Below, in pieces: positions 19,401 to 28,137 of a stretch of 64,000 bases of DNA (the first letter of the stretch is position 1; each line of letters starts with the position of its first letter). The notes below the pieces were generated by a model. The model had not been told where the DNA came from, searched no databases, and worked only from the letters and a program-made list of their open reading frames with translations. Source of the stretch: Eutrophobius brisbanensis (lineage in GTDB: Bacteria > Pseudomonadota > Gammaproteobacteria > Eutrophobiales > Eutrophobiaceae); assembly GCA_038131795.1 (NCBI GenBank), contig JAYPQE010000003.1:1178001-1242000 (forward strand), written 5' to 3'. The translations under genes were made by a program, and so were the position numbers.

Positions 19401-20310
19401 CACCACACGGTCAATGCAAACCCTGCGTGACAACCCGGAATGTGCGGAACAGGAATTTCAGTCTGTTATCAATATGGACGATCCAGGGCTCAATGTGCAT
19501 GTGTCATTTGATATGTCTGCCAGTACACCTGCAATTTTAACTGGCATACAACCTAAAATAGCCATCTTCAGGGAACAAGGTGTTAACGGGCAAACTGAAA
19601 TGGCCGCCGCCTTTGACCGGGCTGGCTTTAATGCCATTGATGTCCATATGAACGACCTCCTGAGTGAAAAAGTATCACTTGCTGACTTTTCAGGGATTGT
19701 TGCCTGTGGTGGTTTTTCTTATGGTGATGTATTGGGTGCGGGAGGAGGATGGGCAAAATCCATACTCTATAATCAAAAGCTGCGGGATGAATTTCAGGGA
19801 TTTTTTGAACGCATTGACACCTTTGGACTAGGTGTCTGTAACGGCTGCCAGATGTTTTCACACCTACGGGAACTGGTGCCCGGCGCCGCCAACTGGCCTG
19901 ATTTTCTCAAAAACCGGTCCGAACAATTTGAAGCCCGCCTGGTAATGGTAGAGGTACTGGATTCACCTTCTATTTTAACCAGAGACATGGCCGGATCAAA
20001 AATACCCGTAGTTGTTGCCCACGGTGAAGGCCAGGTGGTCTTCAAGCCTGAGCAGGACATTAATCAATCTAATCCAGTCATGCGTTATATTGATAATTTA
20101 GGACAAGTAGCAAAATCCTACCCTGCCAATCCCAATGGTTCAATAAATGGCCTCACAGGATTCACGAATGATGATGGCCGATTTACTATTATGATGCCGC
20201 ACCCTGAAAGAGTATTCCTGAGCAAACAATGGTCATGGAAACCTGATGACTGGCACCATGAAGAAACCCCATGGATGAAATTATTCACGAATGCATTTCA
20301 TCAATTGTGA
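16438..20310 (+). CDS. purL: Phosphoribosylformylglycinamidine synthase, single-chain type
   Basis: About 1290 residues. It makes FGAM from FGAR, glutamine and ATP, the fourth step of purine synthesis. The N-terminal PurS-like region, the two synthetase halves (EHCRHKIFNADWTLDG, then VETHNHPTGISPFPGAATGS and later YHDRADGGLFVTLCEMA) and the C-terminal glutaminase domain are all present. The glutaminase nucleophile is in GLGVCNGCQMF and its His-Glu pair in MMPHPERVFL. Length is standard for proteobacteria. A GTG at 16435 immediately precedes the chosen ATG. No strong ribosome site is visible. Transcribed alone; about 250 bases without a recognisable feature follow. Confidence 0.96.
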   Translation: MLVACGGTALSQFRIDKKLASLKSVCPSIHSISTQFLYLADATEELSKDESLILENLVDGKISGLNNTPTSASYIVIPRPGTISPWSSKATDILHNCGLAKIERIERGILWQFQLDNQTDTSQAGFEEIVSQIHDRMTQVVISEISQCEALFQNSKPKPLTNIDIMSNGKQALIDANMSMGLALSDDEIDYLYEAFNKLNRNPTDVEIMMFAQANSEHCRHKIFNADWTLDGQTVPDRLFGMIKSTFEANPGNVLSAYSDNAAVMRGYKADRFFPDTDTCQYQYTQENINILMKVETHNHPTGISPFPGAATGSGGEIRDEAATGSGAKPKAGMCGFTVSNLKIPGQNMPWEVDFGKPERMASALDIMLEGPIGAASYNNEFGRPALNGFFRTYEQQNPDTLKIYGYHKPIMLAGGFGTIRDQHIKKGVIPDKAKLIVLGGPAMLIGLGGGAASSVGSGESDAELDFASVQRDNPEIQRRCQEVIDRCWAMGDNNPIISIHDVGAGGLSNALPELVHESQRGATFKLREVPNDDQGMSPMEIWCNESQERYVLAINSESLAVFDGLCQRERAPYAVIGDADNSGQLRLEDSNFQNLPIDMPLDLLLGKPPKMHRQVEHIDSAEKELSLDKINFADAVERILKLPTVADKRFLITIGDRSISGLVVRDQMVGPWQCPVADCAVTAGSFNAFTGEAMAIGERTPVAVLNAPASGRLALAEAITNICAARITRIEDIALSANWMAACGQPGEDAKLFDTVNAVAELARSLKICIPVGKDSLSMNTVWDTDDEPRQVYSPLSVNITAFAPVSDVRKSLTPQIRNNDDSCLLLIDLGNQKNRLGGSCLAQVYNQFGTETADLDNPALLTGVFQALQLLNEMDLLLAYHDRADGGLFVTLCEMAFAGHTGIDINIESKDDSLLPLMFAEEPGCVIQVENKNLDSVIKTFEDAGIPSNLVQNIARPNSDKDIKISHQFKSVYQATLSTLHKYWSSTTRSMQTLRDNPECAEQEFQSVINMDDPGLNVHVSFDMSASTPAILTGIQPKIAIFREQGVNGQTEMAAAFDRAGFNAIDVHMNDLLSEKVSLADFSGIVACGGFSYGDVLGAGGGWAKSILYNQKLRDEFQGFFERIDTFGLGVCNGCQMFSHLRELVPGAANWPDFLKNRSEQFEARLVMVEVLDSPSILTRDMAGSKIPVVVAHGEGQVVFKPEQDINQSNPVMRYIDNLGQVAKSYPANPNGSINGLTGFTNDDGRFTIMMPHPERVFLSKQWSWKPDDWHHEETPWMKLFTNAFHQL

Positions 20311-20564
20311 CCTGAGATTGATAATCAAATAATCTGCCCCTGGCCCCACTTCAGCACCCTCCCTTAACACAAACCCGAAAATAGTCCTGTTGCGCAACGA
20401 TAACTTGCGCCCACATTTGCTTTCATACCAAAGTATTTTTCAGTTGCATAACGACAACGAATCCATATTTTTTACGTATTTGCAATGACTGGAAATTCAT
20501 CAACTATGCTTATAGACAGGAATGCACTTTAAAAACATAAAACGGATCATTTCAAACTATACTA

Positions 20565-21413
20565 ATGTGCACATACAGTTTAAATCTATTTATTACACTG
20601 GCTAATTTACTATGCCATTTCAGGCAAAGCTATATCTCGATTAATGATATTGAACAGCATTTTGTTCAGGGTCATGTCATCAATGGCTGCATTTATCTTT
20701 CCTATAAGAACGGGTTTTCTATAGAAGAAACCCATGCCTATTTATTACTTATCAATTATGCCAACCGTAATGGAGATACAAACAACAGAGATATTCAATT
20801 CAATTATCTTGACGAACAACATGTAACCAACCTGATTTTATTCCTAATGATTACTAGTTGCCTGTTTTCAGCCAAAACACAAGCAGAGTCAACAACCACT
20901 GATGATTATTATTTAAACAAAACTGTTACACATGAACAAATTAACGACTATCTGAATATATCTGAAGATCTGGATAAAGCAGAAACTGAAGGCGAGCTGA
21001 TAACATCATTGATTAACTGGATAAATAATAATTCTTCCTTTGATTATAAAATTGATGAAATTCCATATATATATAAAGTAAAAAAGGAAAGGATGCAGCA
21101 AATAGCAGTGAAAATTACAATTCCGGCTTCCGTTAATCCTGATTCCGGAAAAATAAAGGGTCTATATAACTTCAATAGTAAAACAATATATATACTTGAT
21201 ACTTTTGATATTGATGACGAATCTGACCGTGGAATTTTATTGCATGAATTAGTCCACTTCCTGCAATTTCAGCATGGTGATGATGTCTTCTTCGAATGTA
21301 AACAGCAACTGGAAAGTTTTGCATATAGACTCCAGGCTAAATTCTTATTTGGCAGGGATCACCCCATCCACATTACCGGGGAACACATACGGCGAGCCAG
21401 TCACTGTCAATAA
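20565..21413 (+). CDS. Putative exported zinc metallopeptidase-like protein (HELVH motif), start uncertain
   Basis: The C-terminal two-thirds contain a gluzincin-like H-E-x-x-H site at residues 227-231 (ILLHELVHFLQFQHGDD) followed by QLESFAYRLQAKFL, whose Glu could be the third ligand; small exported proteins with this pattern (DUF6647-like, from memory) exist. The first 90 residues are not recognisable. A hydrophobic stretch, NLILFLMITSCLFSAKTQA (89-107), looks like a signal peptide in the middle of the frame. An ATG at 20821 precedes it but is one base out of frame, so either a base has been lost there or the ATG at 20847 is used. Substrate unknown. Confidence 0.55.
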   Translation: MCTYSLNLFITLANLLCHFRQSYISINDIEQHFVQGHVINGCIYLSYKNGFSIEETHAYLLLINYANRNGDTNNRDIQFNYLDEQHVTNLILFLMITSCLFSAKTQAESTTTDDYYLNKTVTHEQINDYLNISEDLDKAETEGELITSLINWINNNSSFDYKIDEIPYIYKVKKERMQQIAVKITIPASVNPDSGKIKGLYNFNSKTIYILDTFDIDDESDRGILLHELVHFLQFQHGDDVFFECKQQLESFAYRLQAKFLFGRDHPIHITGEHIRRASHCQ

Positions 21414-21561
21414 GGCAACGTTTCCAGGTTTATTGAATCAATAAATGACAGTTACATACTAATGTTTATGACTGAGATCATCATAATTTATAAACATCAT
21501 TTAATGATGGTATTTCTATATCCCAGTGAAATTTGTCTTTTAAGTATACCCTGAATGCATC

Positions 21562-22836
21562 CTAGGCCTGAGGCTCACCATGAACAATGAATGTTTTTTC
21601 AGGTGGCCTGGGCAAATGGGACAACCATTCTCCCAGCTCGACATAGTCTGCATGGGCTGAGATGTTCTCCATATTCACCAGCCTGGCTTTAACCGGGACA
21701 TATTCGCCGTGAATCTTCACGCTGTCACATCCTGCCAGTATTTTTGCCCCCCTGGTACCAACAGCCTGGTAACCCACAAATATAATTACATTGTCTTCGT
21801 TGGGCAGGTATTGCTTTAGATGATGTAATACCCTACCCTCCGTCAACATTCCACTGGCACTGATTATTATTTTTGGTTGTCTGCTCAACTGTAATTCTTT
21901 TGACTGGCTAATCGATCGGGTAAATGTAACCATATCGAATATTTCACGGCACTCGTCTTCACTCAGCCGATGCAGTTCATGATTTTTACAAAACATTTCG
22001 GTGGCATTAATTGCCATCGGGCTATCCAGAAAAACAGGTAATTCCGGAATAGCATTATCTTTAAGCAGTCTGGAAATGAGGTATAAAATAGTTTGAGCGC
22101 GCCCGACTGCAAATGCTGGGATAATAACTGTACCAGCACGTTCAACTGCCGTATGTATTTCCTCTTTTAATACTTCCTGAGGCAACAGATCAGCATGTTT
22201 CCTGTCACCATACGTCGACTCTATCAGCAGGTAATCTGTCTCGTTAAGGGGTGCGGGAGGCAACATCACAGGATCATCAGGTCTACCAACATCACCTGAT
22301 ATGGTAATTCGCAAATCTTTTTGTTTTACATGTACAGATGCGGCCCCAAGAATATGCCCGTTTGGTCAAAACGATACTTTCACACCTTCGACAGGCATAA
22401 ATTCTTCACTAAAAGGAATACTGACAAACTGCTTCAGTGCACTTCGTCCATCTTTCTCTGTATACAATGGTTTAGCCGGGTTATGTCGAGAAAATTTATG
22501 CCGATTGGCGTAACTGGCCTCTTCTTCCTGTAAAAAACCTGAATCCGGGAATAATATCTTACAAAGGTCAAATGTCGCGGGGGTACTATATATTTTTCCT
22601 GCATACCCCTGTTTAATCAGCGCTGGAACAAAGCCACTACGATCCAGATGGGCGTGGGTCAAAATGACTGCATCTATAGCTGAAGGCTCTATCGGAAACG
22701 GCTCCCTGTTTCTCAACCGTAATTTTTTCAGCCCCTGAAAAAGTCCGCAATCAACTAAAATTTTGTGCTTGCCCGTATCCAACAAGAACCTGGATCCAGT
22801 TACGGTTTCTGCAGCGCCTAAAAACTGAATTTTCAC
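21562..22836 (-). pseudogene. Beta-CASP metallo-beta-lactamase-fold nuclease, interrupted by an in-frame TGA
   Basis: Two frames, 22836-22366 and 22314-21562, are in the same register and separated by TGA (22368-22366) plus 17 coding triplets that read PNGHILGAASVHVKQKD, exactly the conserved G-H-I-L-G-A-A-S strand of this family. Together they make about 424 codons of an MBL/beta-CASP protein (LLIESTYGDRKH, VIIPAFAVGRAQT, ISASGMLTEGR, ISAHADY, FIVHGEPQA), probably an RNA 3'/5' exonuclease or endonuclease. The first metal motif is HAHLDRSG, with Arg (codon CGT) where the family has His (H-x-H-x-D-H). Both changes suggest loss of function; an assembly error or readthrough is the alternative. 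Confidence 0.8.
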
Positions 22837-22984
22837 ATGCGTATTATTATCTGGTTTATATTAAAAGCAATATAAATCTAAGTAATGAGTCAATTAAACA
22901 AGTTTGATAGAATGATTGTATATTTGACTATAAAATATTAATTTATTGAATACCTGGGGTTTCTTTCAGCCATAAATAATTACA

Positions 22985-23938
22985 ATGCAGATTTTATCAA
23001 AAATATTTGTTCCAATTGATGTCAATACATTCAAAGTCACCCCACCTGAAGAAATCACAAAAGAAAAATTAAAAAAATACTCTGATATTCATGCATGGAA
23101 ATTCAATCTTGCGCTATTAACAGATATTGGCCTCATCGCACTTGCCATTTTCATATCTGAATATTTCTGGTTCAACCCTTATATTTTTATATTATCTGTT
23201 ATATTAATTGGTGCCAGGATGCATGGACTTGCCATCCTGATGCATGACACCACACATACCCTGGCATATAAAACACGAAGTTTTAATTTATATATTGGTG
23301 AACTCATTGCATGGTATTTAGCTATGCCTATGAGCGGATATAGAATTAACCACCTGCTACATCATAAAAAACTTAATTCTGATGGTGACCCAGACTGGGT
23401 CAGGAACAAAAATGTCTTTTATGTTTATCCAAAATCAAAACTTCAAAATATTTTATTTGCATTTTTACTTCTCAGCGGCATTACTTACTTTCCAATAATT
23501 TATATTTTAAATAGAAATTTCTCGCGGTATAAATATAACAAGATCGTGGATGTGCTCAGGGTTATTACATATATAGCCATTATCACCCTTGCTATTACAT
23601 TTGATTTCTGGGAAGAAATTTTACTGTATTGGCTTGTCCCCACAATGACTTTTTTATTTTTTTTACTGGCGTATAGAGGGATGGCAGAGCACCATGGTAA
23701 CCTGGAGTATACTCATCTATACAACAGTACCAGGCATGTCAATTCAAACTGGTTTGAAAAATTCTTTTTAGTCCAACACAATGCAGAATATCATTTAACA
23801 CATCATCTAATCCCTTAAGTACCTTTTTATAATTTACCTGCTTTGCATAATGAATTAATGAAGAATGACGTTTATAAAGATAATGCGCACATCAATGATG
23901 GTTACTTGAAAGGGTTTGTGCGTGAAATTACAATTTAA
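22985..23938 (+). pseudogene. Membrane fatty-acid desaturase, stop codon near the C-terminus
   Basis: 277 codons followed by TAA (23816-23818) and then 39 in-frame codons that plainly continue the protein: VPFYNLPALHNELMKND and onward to a TAA at 23936. The three histidine boxes are present: HDTTH (87-91), HLLHH (123-127) and HLTHH (270-274), with several membrane helices between, as in di-iron acyl desaturases. The family reads HHLxPSVPFYxLP here, so the stop replaces a serine codon (TCA to TAA). The protein made would keep all iron ligands but lose its last 40 residues, so partial activity cannot be excluded. Confidence 0.82.
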
Positions 23939-24007
23939 ATTCCAAAACCAAATGGTTCTATTAAACATTTTTATTAAATTTTAAAACAAGTACTTTGCAG
24001 AATATTT

Positions 24008-24814
24008 ATGAAAAATTGGCAGCAGATATTACTTAGTCTAAAAATGGCAAGGTGGAAAATATGGGAAGGATTTATCGATAAATTCCCACTACTTTCTCCA
24101 TCGGCAGATTTAAAAGAATATAAGACCGGGCACATGCCGGTCCCCCCTGCTTCACTGCGGCTACGCGTAGGTGAAGCCAGCAGACATATCTATCTGATTA
24201 CCGGCGAAAGGCTCTTTCGTCGACTTCTAAATCAATTAAAAAAATATATTAAGCTGGAGGATTGTCAGTCTATATTAGACTGGGGATGCGGTTGTGGACG
24301 ATTAATACGTAACTTCCCGGAAGTGGTACCGAGCCATAGGTTGCATGGATGTGATATTGACCCCGATGCAATTAAATGGTTAAAGGAAAACTTCCCTGAC
24401 ATGGCATTTGAAGCAATTTCTCCTTATCCTCCTACACACTATAGTGACAGCCAGTTTGACTTTATCTACGGAATTTCAGTCTTTACACATTTAACTGAAC
24501 AAACCCAGTTTATGTGGCTGGAAGAGCTCAAACGAATATCTAAAAAAGATAGCATTGTTGCGGTGACAGTTCATGGTGAAACAACAACAGACCCATCCCT
24601 GGCTGATCCTTTATCTGAAGCCGGGATTGCAGATCGTAAAGGAGACAGGTGGATGTTTTTCAGGCATTTCCTGGACGATGGGTATTATCGTTTGACGAAA
24701 CATCGGAAAGATTATGTAATAGATAAATGGTCCAACTATTTTGAAATTCTGGATTTCGTAGATAAAGGAATTGGACGCCAGGATCTGGTGATTATGCGTA
24801 ACTCACTAAAATAG
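24008..24814 (+). CDS. Class I SAM-dependent methyltransferase
   Basis: 268 residues, soluble. The SAM-binding glycine loop is ILDWGCGCGRLIRNF near residue 95, followed by the acidic ribose-binding strand HGCDIDPDAIKWL and the FDFIYGISVFTHLTE strand of motif IV. The C-terminal part (VDKGIGRQDLVIMR) is common in methyltransferases of this type found in glycan or lipid gene clusters. The acceptor is unknown. It stands between the broken desaturase gene and the msrP pair on the same strand, 46 bases before the latter. Confidence 0.8.
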   Translation: MKNWQQILLSLKMARWKIWEGFIDKFPLLSPSADLKEYKTGHMPVPPASLRLRVGEASRHIYLITGERLFRRLLNQLKKYIKLEDCQSILDWGCGCGRLIRNFPEVVPSHRLHGCDIDPDAIKWLKENFPDMAFEAISPYPPTHYSDSQFDFIYGISVFTHLTEQTQFMWLEELKRISKKDSIVAVTVHGETTTDPSLADPLSEAGIADRKGDRWMFFRHFLDDGYYRLTKHRKDYVIDKWSNYFEILDFVDKGIGRQDLVIMRNSLK

Positions 24815-24859
24815 TGAACTGACGCAAACACCTGTCATCTAAAATAACTGGAGTCAACC

Positions 24860-25816
24860 ATGCTTATTCAACAAACCAGCGATATTAAAACATCTAAAAT
24901 AACTTCCAAAGCGGATTACCTCTCCCGTCGAAAATTCATTTCATTAACCAGCAGTAAGGTATTATCTCTCTATATTTTACATGCCAGTCTGGTTAAAAGT
25001 GGCGATGTCATGGCAGCTGAAAAAATTGAAAATTTCATAAAGAATACGGACTTTTCAACAGATGAAGAACTCACCAAATACTCATCTATTATCAGCTATA
25101 ATAATTTTGCTGAATTTGGTCTGGACAAAGAAGACCCGGCGGCCTATTCGGGTGACTTCAAGCCTTCACCCTGGAAGATAAAAGTAGAAGGTGAATGTGA
25201 TCGTCCCGGAGAGTATAACCTTGAGGACATTATAAACCCACATCAACTTGAGGAGCGTATCTACCGGTTGAGGTGTGTAGAAGCCTGGTCCATGGTTGTC
25301 CCCTGGATAGGCATTCCCCTGGCAGACATCCTTAAAAAGTTTAATCCAAATTCTAATGCCAAATTTGTTGCCTTTACGGCCCCCTATCAACCTGATGTGA
25401 TGCCGGGGATTGGTAAGGTGGCCTATGAATTCCCGTTTGTTGAGGGTCTTAGAATTGATGAAGCCATGCATCCACTTACAATTTTTGCTGTTGGATTGTA
25501 CGGAGAAGAATTATTAAACCAGAATGGCGCCCCCATTCGATTAGTTGTCCCGTGGAAATATGGTTTTAAAAGCATCAAGTCCATTGTTAATATTAATTTT
25601 GTGAGGGATATGCCTCCCAATACATTTAACAAGTTTGCGCCTGATGAATTCGGATTTTATGCCAATGTTAATCCAAATGTCAGACATCCACGATGGAGCC
25701 AGTCCCGCGAACGTAGAATAGGAAATTTTTTCAAACAGGACACGCTAATGTTCAATGGGTATGCTGAGCAGGTCGCTTCTTTATATTCCGGAATGGATTT
25801 AGAAAAATTTTATTAA
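24860..25816 (+). CDS. msrP: Periplasmic methionine-sulfoxide reductase, molybdopterin subunit, copy 1
   Basis: 318 residues. A twin-arginine signal is visible (YLSRRKFISLTSSK, residues 20-33), as needed for export with the folded molybdenum cofactor. The Mo-ligand cysteine is Cys139 in YRLRCVEAWSMVVPWIGIP, and VVPWKYGFKSIKSI and NVNPNVRHPRWSQ are family hallmarks. It reduces oxidised methionines in periplasmic proteins with electrons from MsrQ. Compared with copy 2 and with E. coli YedY it lacks the usual MPGQ stretch (here VMPGIGK) and has an unusual hydrophobic part in its signal. Good ribosome site (GGAGT) before the ATG. Confidence 0.9.
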   Translation: MLIQQTSDIKTSKITSKADYLSRRKFISLTSSKVLSLYILHASLVKSGDVMAAEKIENFIKNTDFSTDEELTKYSSIISYNNFAEFGLDKEDPAAYSGDFKPSPWKIKVEGECDRPGEYNLEDIINPHQLEERIYRLRCVEAWSMVVPWIGIPLADILKKFNPNSNAKFVAFTAPYQPDVMPGIGKVAYEFPFVEGLRIDEAMHPLTIFAVGLYGEELLNQNGAPIRLVVPWKYGFKSIKSIVNINFVRDMPPNTFNKFAPDEFGFYANVNPNVRHPRWSQSRERRIGNFFKQDTLMFNGYAEQVASLYSGMDLEKFY

Positions 25817-25896
25817 GCTGATAGTTATATTTAATGTAACTTAGTGAAATCAATAACTGAATTTAGCTATAGGTAATTAATTAAAGGTATCAAAGA

Positions 25897-26838
25897 ATGT
25901 TAATACTCAAACCCTCTGATATAAAATCTTCAGAAATCACCAGCAAATCAACCTATTTATCACGAAGAAATTTTTTAAAAACCTCGATCAATACCGGAAT
26001 TGCCGGTTCAGGACTTATACTTGCTGGTAATACCTCTGCAGCAAAATTAAATGATATTCAAAAAAGCCGTTATTCAACCCTGGAGGAAGAGCTGACAGAT
26101 TTTGATGATATCACCACCTATAACAATTTTTATGAGTTTGGTATGGCAAAGGAAGACCCAGCCAGGTATTCCAGTCAATTTAACCCTAAACCCTGGACAG
26201 TAAAGATTGATGGCGAGTGTAACAAACCAGGGGAAATTGGCCTGGAAGACCTTCTAAAACCGCACCCGCTGGAAGAAAGAATTTACAGACTACGCTGCGT
26301 TGAGGCCTGGTCTATGGTTATTCCATGGGTAGGCATTCCACTAGCTGATGTTTTAAAACGTTTTGAACCAACCGCAAATGCCAAGCACGTTGCATTTTCT
26401 ACTGTATACAGGCCGGATGAAATGCCCGGGCAACGTTCACGGGTACTACGTTGGCCTTACAAGGAAGGTTTAAGGATCGACGAGGCCATGCATCCTTTGA
26501 CCATTCTTGCAGTTGGACTCTATGGCGAAGAGTTATTAAATCAAAGTGGTGCACCTATCCGTCTGGTTGTCCCCTGGAAATATGGTTATAAAAGCATTAA
26601 ATCGATAGATCACATCAGTTTCGTAGAAGATCAACCCCGGACTGCCTGGAATGATGCCGCTCCAAAAGAATACGGTTTTTATTCAAATGTAAATCCAAAT
26701 CGAAACCATCCACGATGGAGTCAAAAAAGAGAACGCCGAATTGGAGAATTTTTAAAACGGGACACCCTTATGTTTAATGGCTATGGGGATCAGGTTGCTT
26801 CTATGTATGAAGGAATGAATCTGCTTAGATATCACTGA
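25897..26838 (+). CDS. msrP: Periplasmic methionine-sulfoxide reductase, molybdopterin subunit, copy 2
   Basis: 313 residues. Tat signal SRRNFLKTS (residues 22-30) with a normal hydrophobic core; Mo-ligand Cys134 in RLRCVEAWSMVIPWVGIP; the canonical EMPGQRS and EGLRIDEAMHPLT segments are present, so this copy is the closer to the family norm. It shares with copy 1 the unusual N-terminus MLI...SDIK.S.ITSK..YLSRR, which points to a tandem duplication in this lineage. msrQ follows after 10 bases, so copy 2 is the more tightly linked partner of the haem subunit. Confidence 0.93.
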   Translation: MLILKPSDIKSSEITSKSTYLSRRNFLKTSINTGIAGSGLILAGNTSAAKLNDIQKSRYSTLEEELTDFDDITTYNNFYEFGMAKEDPARYSSQFNPKPWTVKIDGECNKPGEIGLEDLLKPHPLEERIYRLRCVEAWSMVIPWVGIPLADVLKRFEPTANAKHVAFSTVYRPDEMPGQRSRVLRWPYKEGLRIDEAMHPLTILAVGLYGEELLNQSGAPIRLVVPWKYGYKSIKSIDHISFVEDQPRTAWNDAAPKEYGFYSNVNPNRNHPRWSQKRERRIGEFLKRDTLMFNGYGDQVASMYEGMNLLRYH

Positions 26839-26848
26839 CGTAGAATAT

Positions 26849-27445
26849 ATGCAGAAACTAAATAAGCCAGTTTTATTCTGCGTCTCTTTAATACCTTTTG
26901 CTGTACTGATCTATAACGGCATAACAGATGATCTAACAGCCAATCCGATCGAATATATTACTCACTACACCGGTGACTGGACCCTTTATTTTTTATTATT
27001 CACGCTTTCTATCACCCCGCTCAGAAACCTGACCGGTAAAATAGTTTTTACACGATTTAGAAGGATGCTTGGATTGTTTGCATTTTTCTATGCGTGCTTG
27101 CATTTCCTGACATACTTTATACTGGATCAATTTTTTGATTTTAATGCCATTATTGAAGACATTATTGATAGACCGTATATCACGGTAGGATTTACTGCAT
27201 TTGTTTTACTCATCCCTCTCGCTGTGACATCAACCAAAAAAATGGTACACCGCCTGGGGAAATACTGGCAACGATTGCATAAGTTAATTTATGTCATCAC
27301 CGCTCTGGGTATCCTCCACTATTTATGGTTAGTCAAAGCTGACATCACCATGCCTGTGATATTAGCGCTAGTGTTTGCATTTTTAATGACATTACGACTT
27401 CCCTGGGCAAAAAATGTAAAAAAAGTCATTATTTCTGAAAGCTAA
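26849..27445 (+). CDS. msrQ: Haem-binding membrane subunit of the methionine-sulfoxide reductase system
   Basis: 198 residues with about six membrane helices. It carries quinone-derived electrons to MsrP. Family features are GDWTLYFLLFTLSITPLR in the second helix region, RRMLGLFAFFYACLHFLTY with a haem-ligand histidine, and WQRLHKLIYVITALGILHYLW with two further histidines in the C-terminal helices. Normal length for YedZ/MsrQ. It ends the msrP-msrP-msrQ operon. Confidence 0.93.
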   Translation: MQKLNKPVLFCVSLIPFAVLIYNGITDDLTANPIEYITHYTGDWTLYFLLFTLSITPLRNLTGKIVFTRFRRMLGLFAFFYACLHFLTYFILDQFFDFNAIIEDIIDRPYITVGFTAFVLLIPLAVTSTKKMVHRLGKYWQRLHKLIYVITALGILHYLWLVKADITMPVILALVFAFLMTLRLPWAKNVKKVIISES

Positions 27446-27514
27446 CCAGCTAAATTATGGAAATTTAATCTTTTTTCGTTAATCTGTTACCTTGACCAAT
27501 ATTCCAGGTAGCAT

Positions 27515-28057
27515 ATGAAACAGCGCATAAATAAGGACGATATTCAGCTTTTCAGAAAAGCTGTTGGAAATGTCGAGCCTATATCACAAAATAAAGTCCT
27601 GTTATCTCAAACTAAAAAGAAAAAAGCCCGGCCTGCATTAAATCATCGTACGCATAATCATAATGGGTATTTTGATATCTCTTTATCGGAAAGAAGTTCC
27701 GAGATTGGTCCCAATGATGTACTTATATTTAAACGTGATGGAATTCAAAACAAGATATTTAAAAGGTTAAAACGGGGCCAGATTCCTGTTGTTGCCGAAT
27801 TGGACTTACATGGACATACGCTTTATCAGGCAAAAATTGCCCTTGAGCGTTTTTTTCATCAAATAAATAAAATCAATGTCCCCGGTTGTGTACGAATAAT
27901 CCATGGCAAAGGCTATGGTTCACAACACGCAACGCCTGTCATTAAACAGTGTATCCCCGGGTGGTTGCAGGATAATACTCATGTAATGGCTTATTGTTCC
28001 TGTCCGATATCAGATGGCGGTACTGGCGCAGTCTATGTTTTAATAAAACGAGGATAA
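27515..28057 (+). CDS. smrA: Smr-domain endonuclease, SmrA-like
   Basis: 180 residues. The C-terminal Smr domain is clear: AELDLHGHTLYQAKIALERF holds the LDLHG motif, and VRIIHGKGYGSQ the HGxG motif, followed by SCPISDGGTGAVYVLIKR. The N-terminal 70 residues are basic and low in order, as in E. coli SmrA (YdaL). Smr domains nick DNA or RNA; the role of stand-alone SmrA in vivo is not settled. Separate from the msrPQ operon by 70 bases; no operon partner downstream, because the following regulator gene is broken. Confidence 0.88.
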   Translation: MKQRINKDDIQLFRKAVGNVEPISQNKVLLSQTKKKKARPALNHRTHNHNGYFDISLSERSSEIGPNDVLIFKRDGIQNKIFKRLKRGQIPVVAELDLHGHTLYQAKIALERFFHQINKINVPGCVRIIHGKGYGSQHATPVIKQCIPGWLQDNTHVMAYCSCPISDGGTGAVYVLIKRG

Positions 28058-28137
28058 AAAGCTGATTTTTTCTGTATATACTACTATTATTCAAAACAAT
28101 AATACTAAAAAGTCATGGATGATATGACACAAATAAT

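Noticed and set aside
20311..20564. Possible gene or RNA in the gap after purL
   Set aside because: Short frames without family features and only a minor TTGCGCAA dyad; nothing that can be supported.
22366..22368. TGA in the beta-CASP gene as a selenocysteine codon
   Set aside because: The family has no Cys or Sec at this place, no SECIS-like hairpin follows the codon, and TAA interruptions elsewhere show the same pattern.
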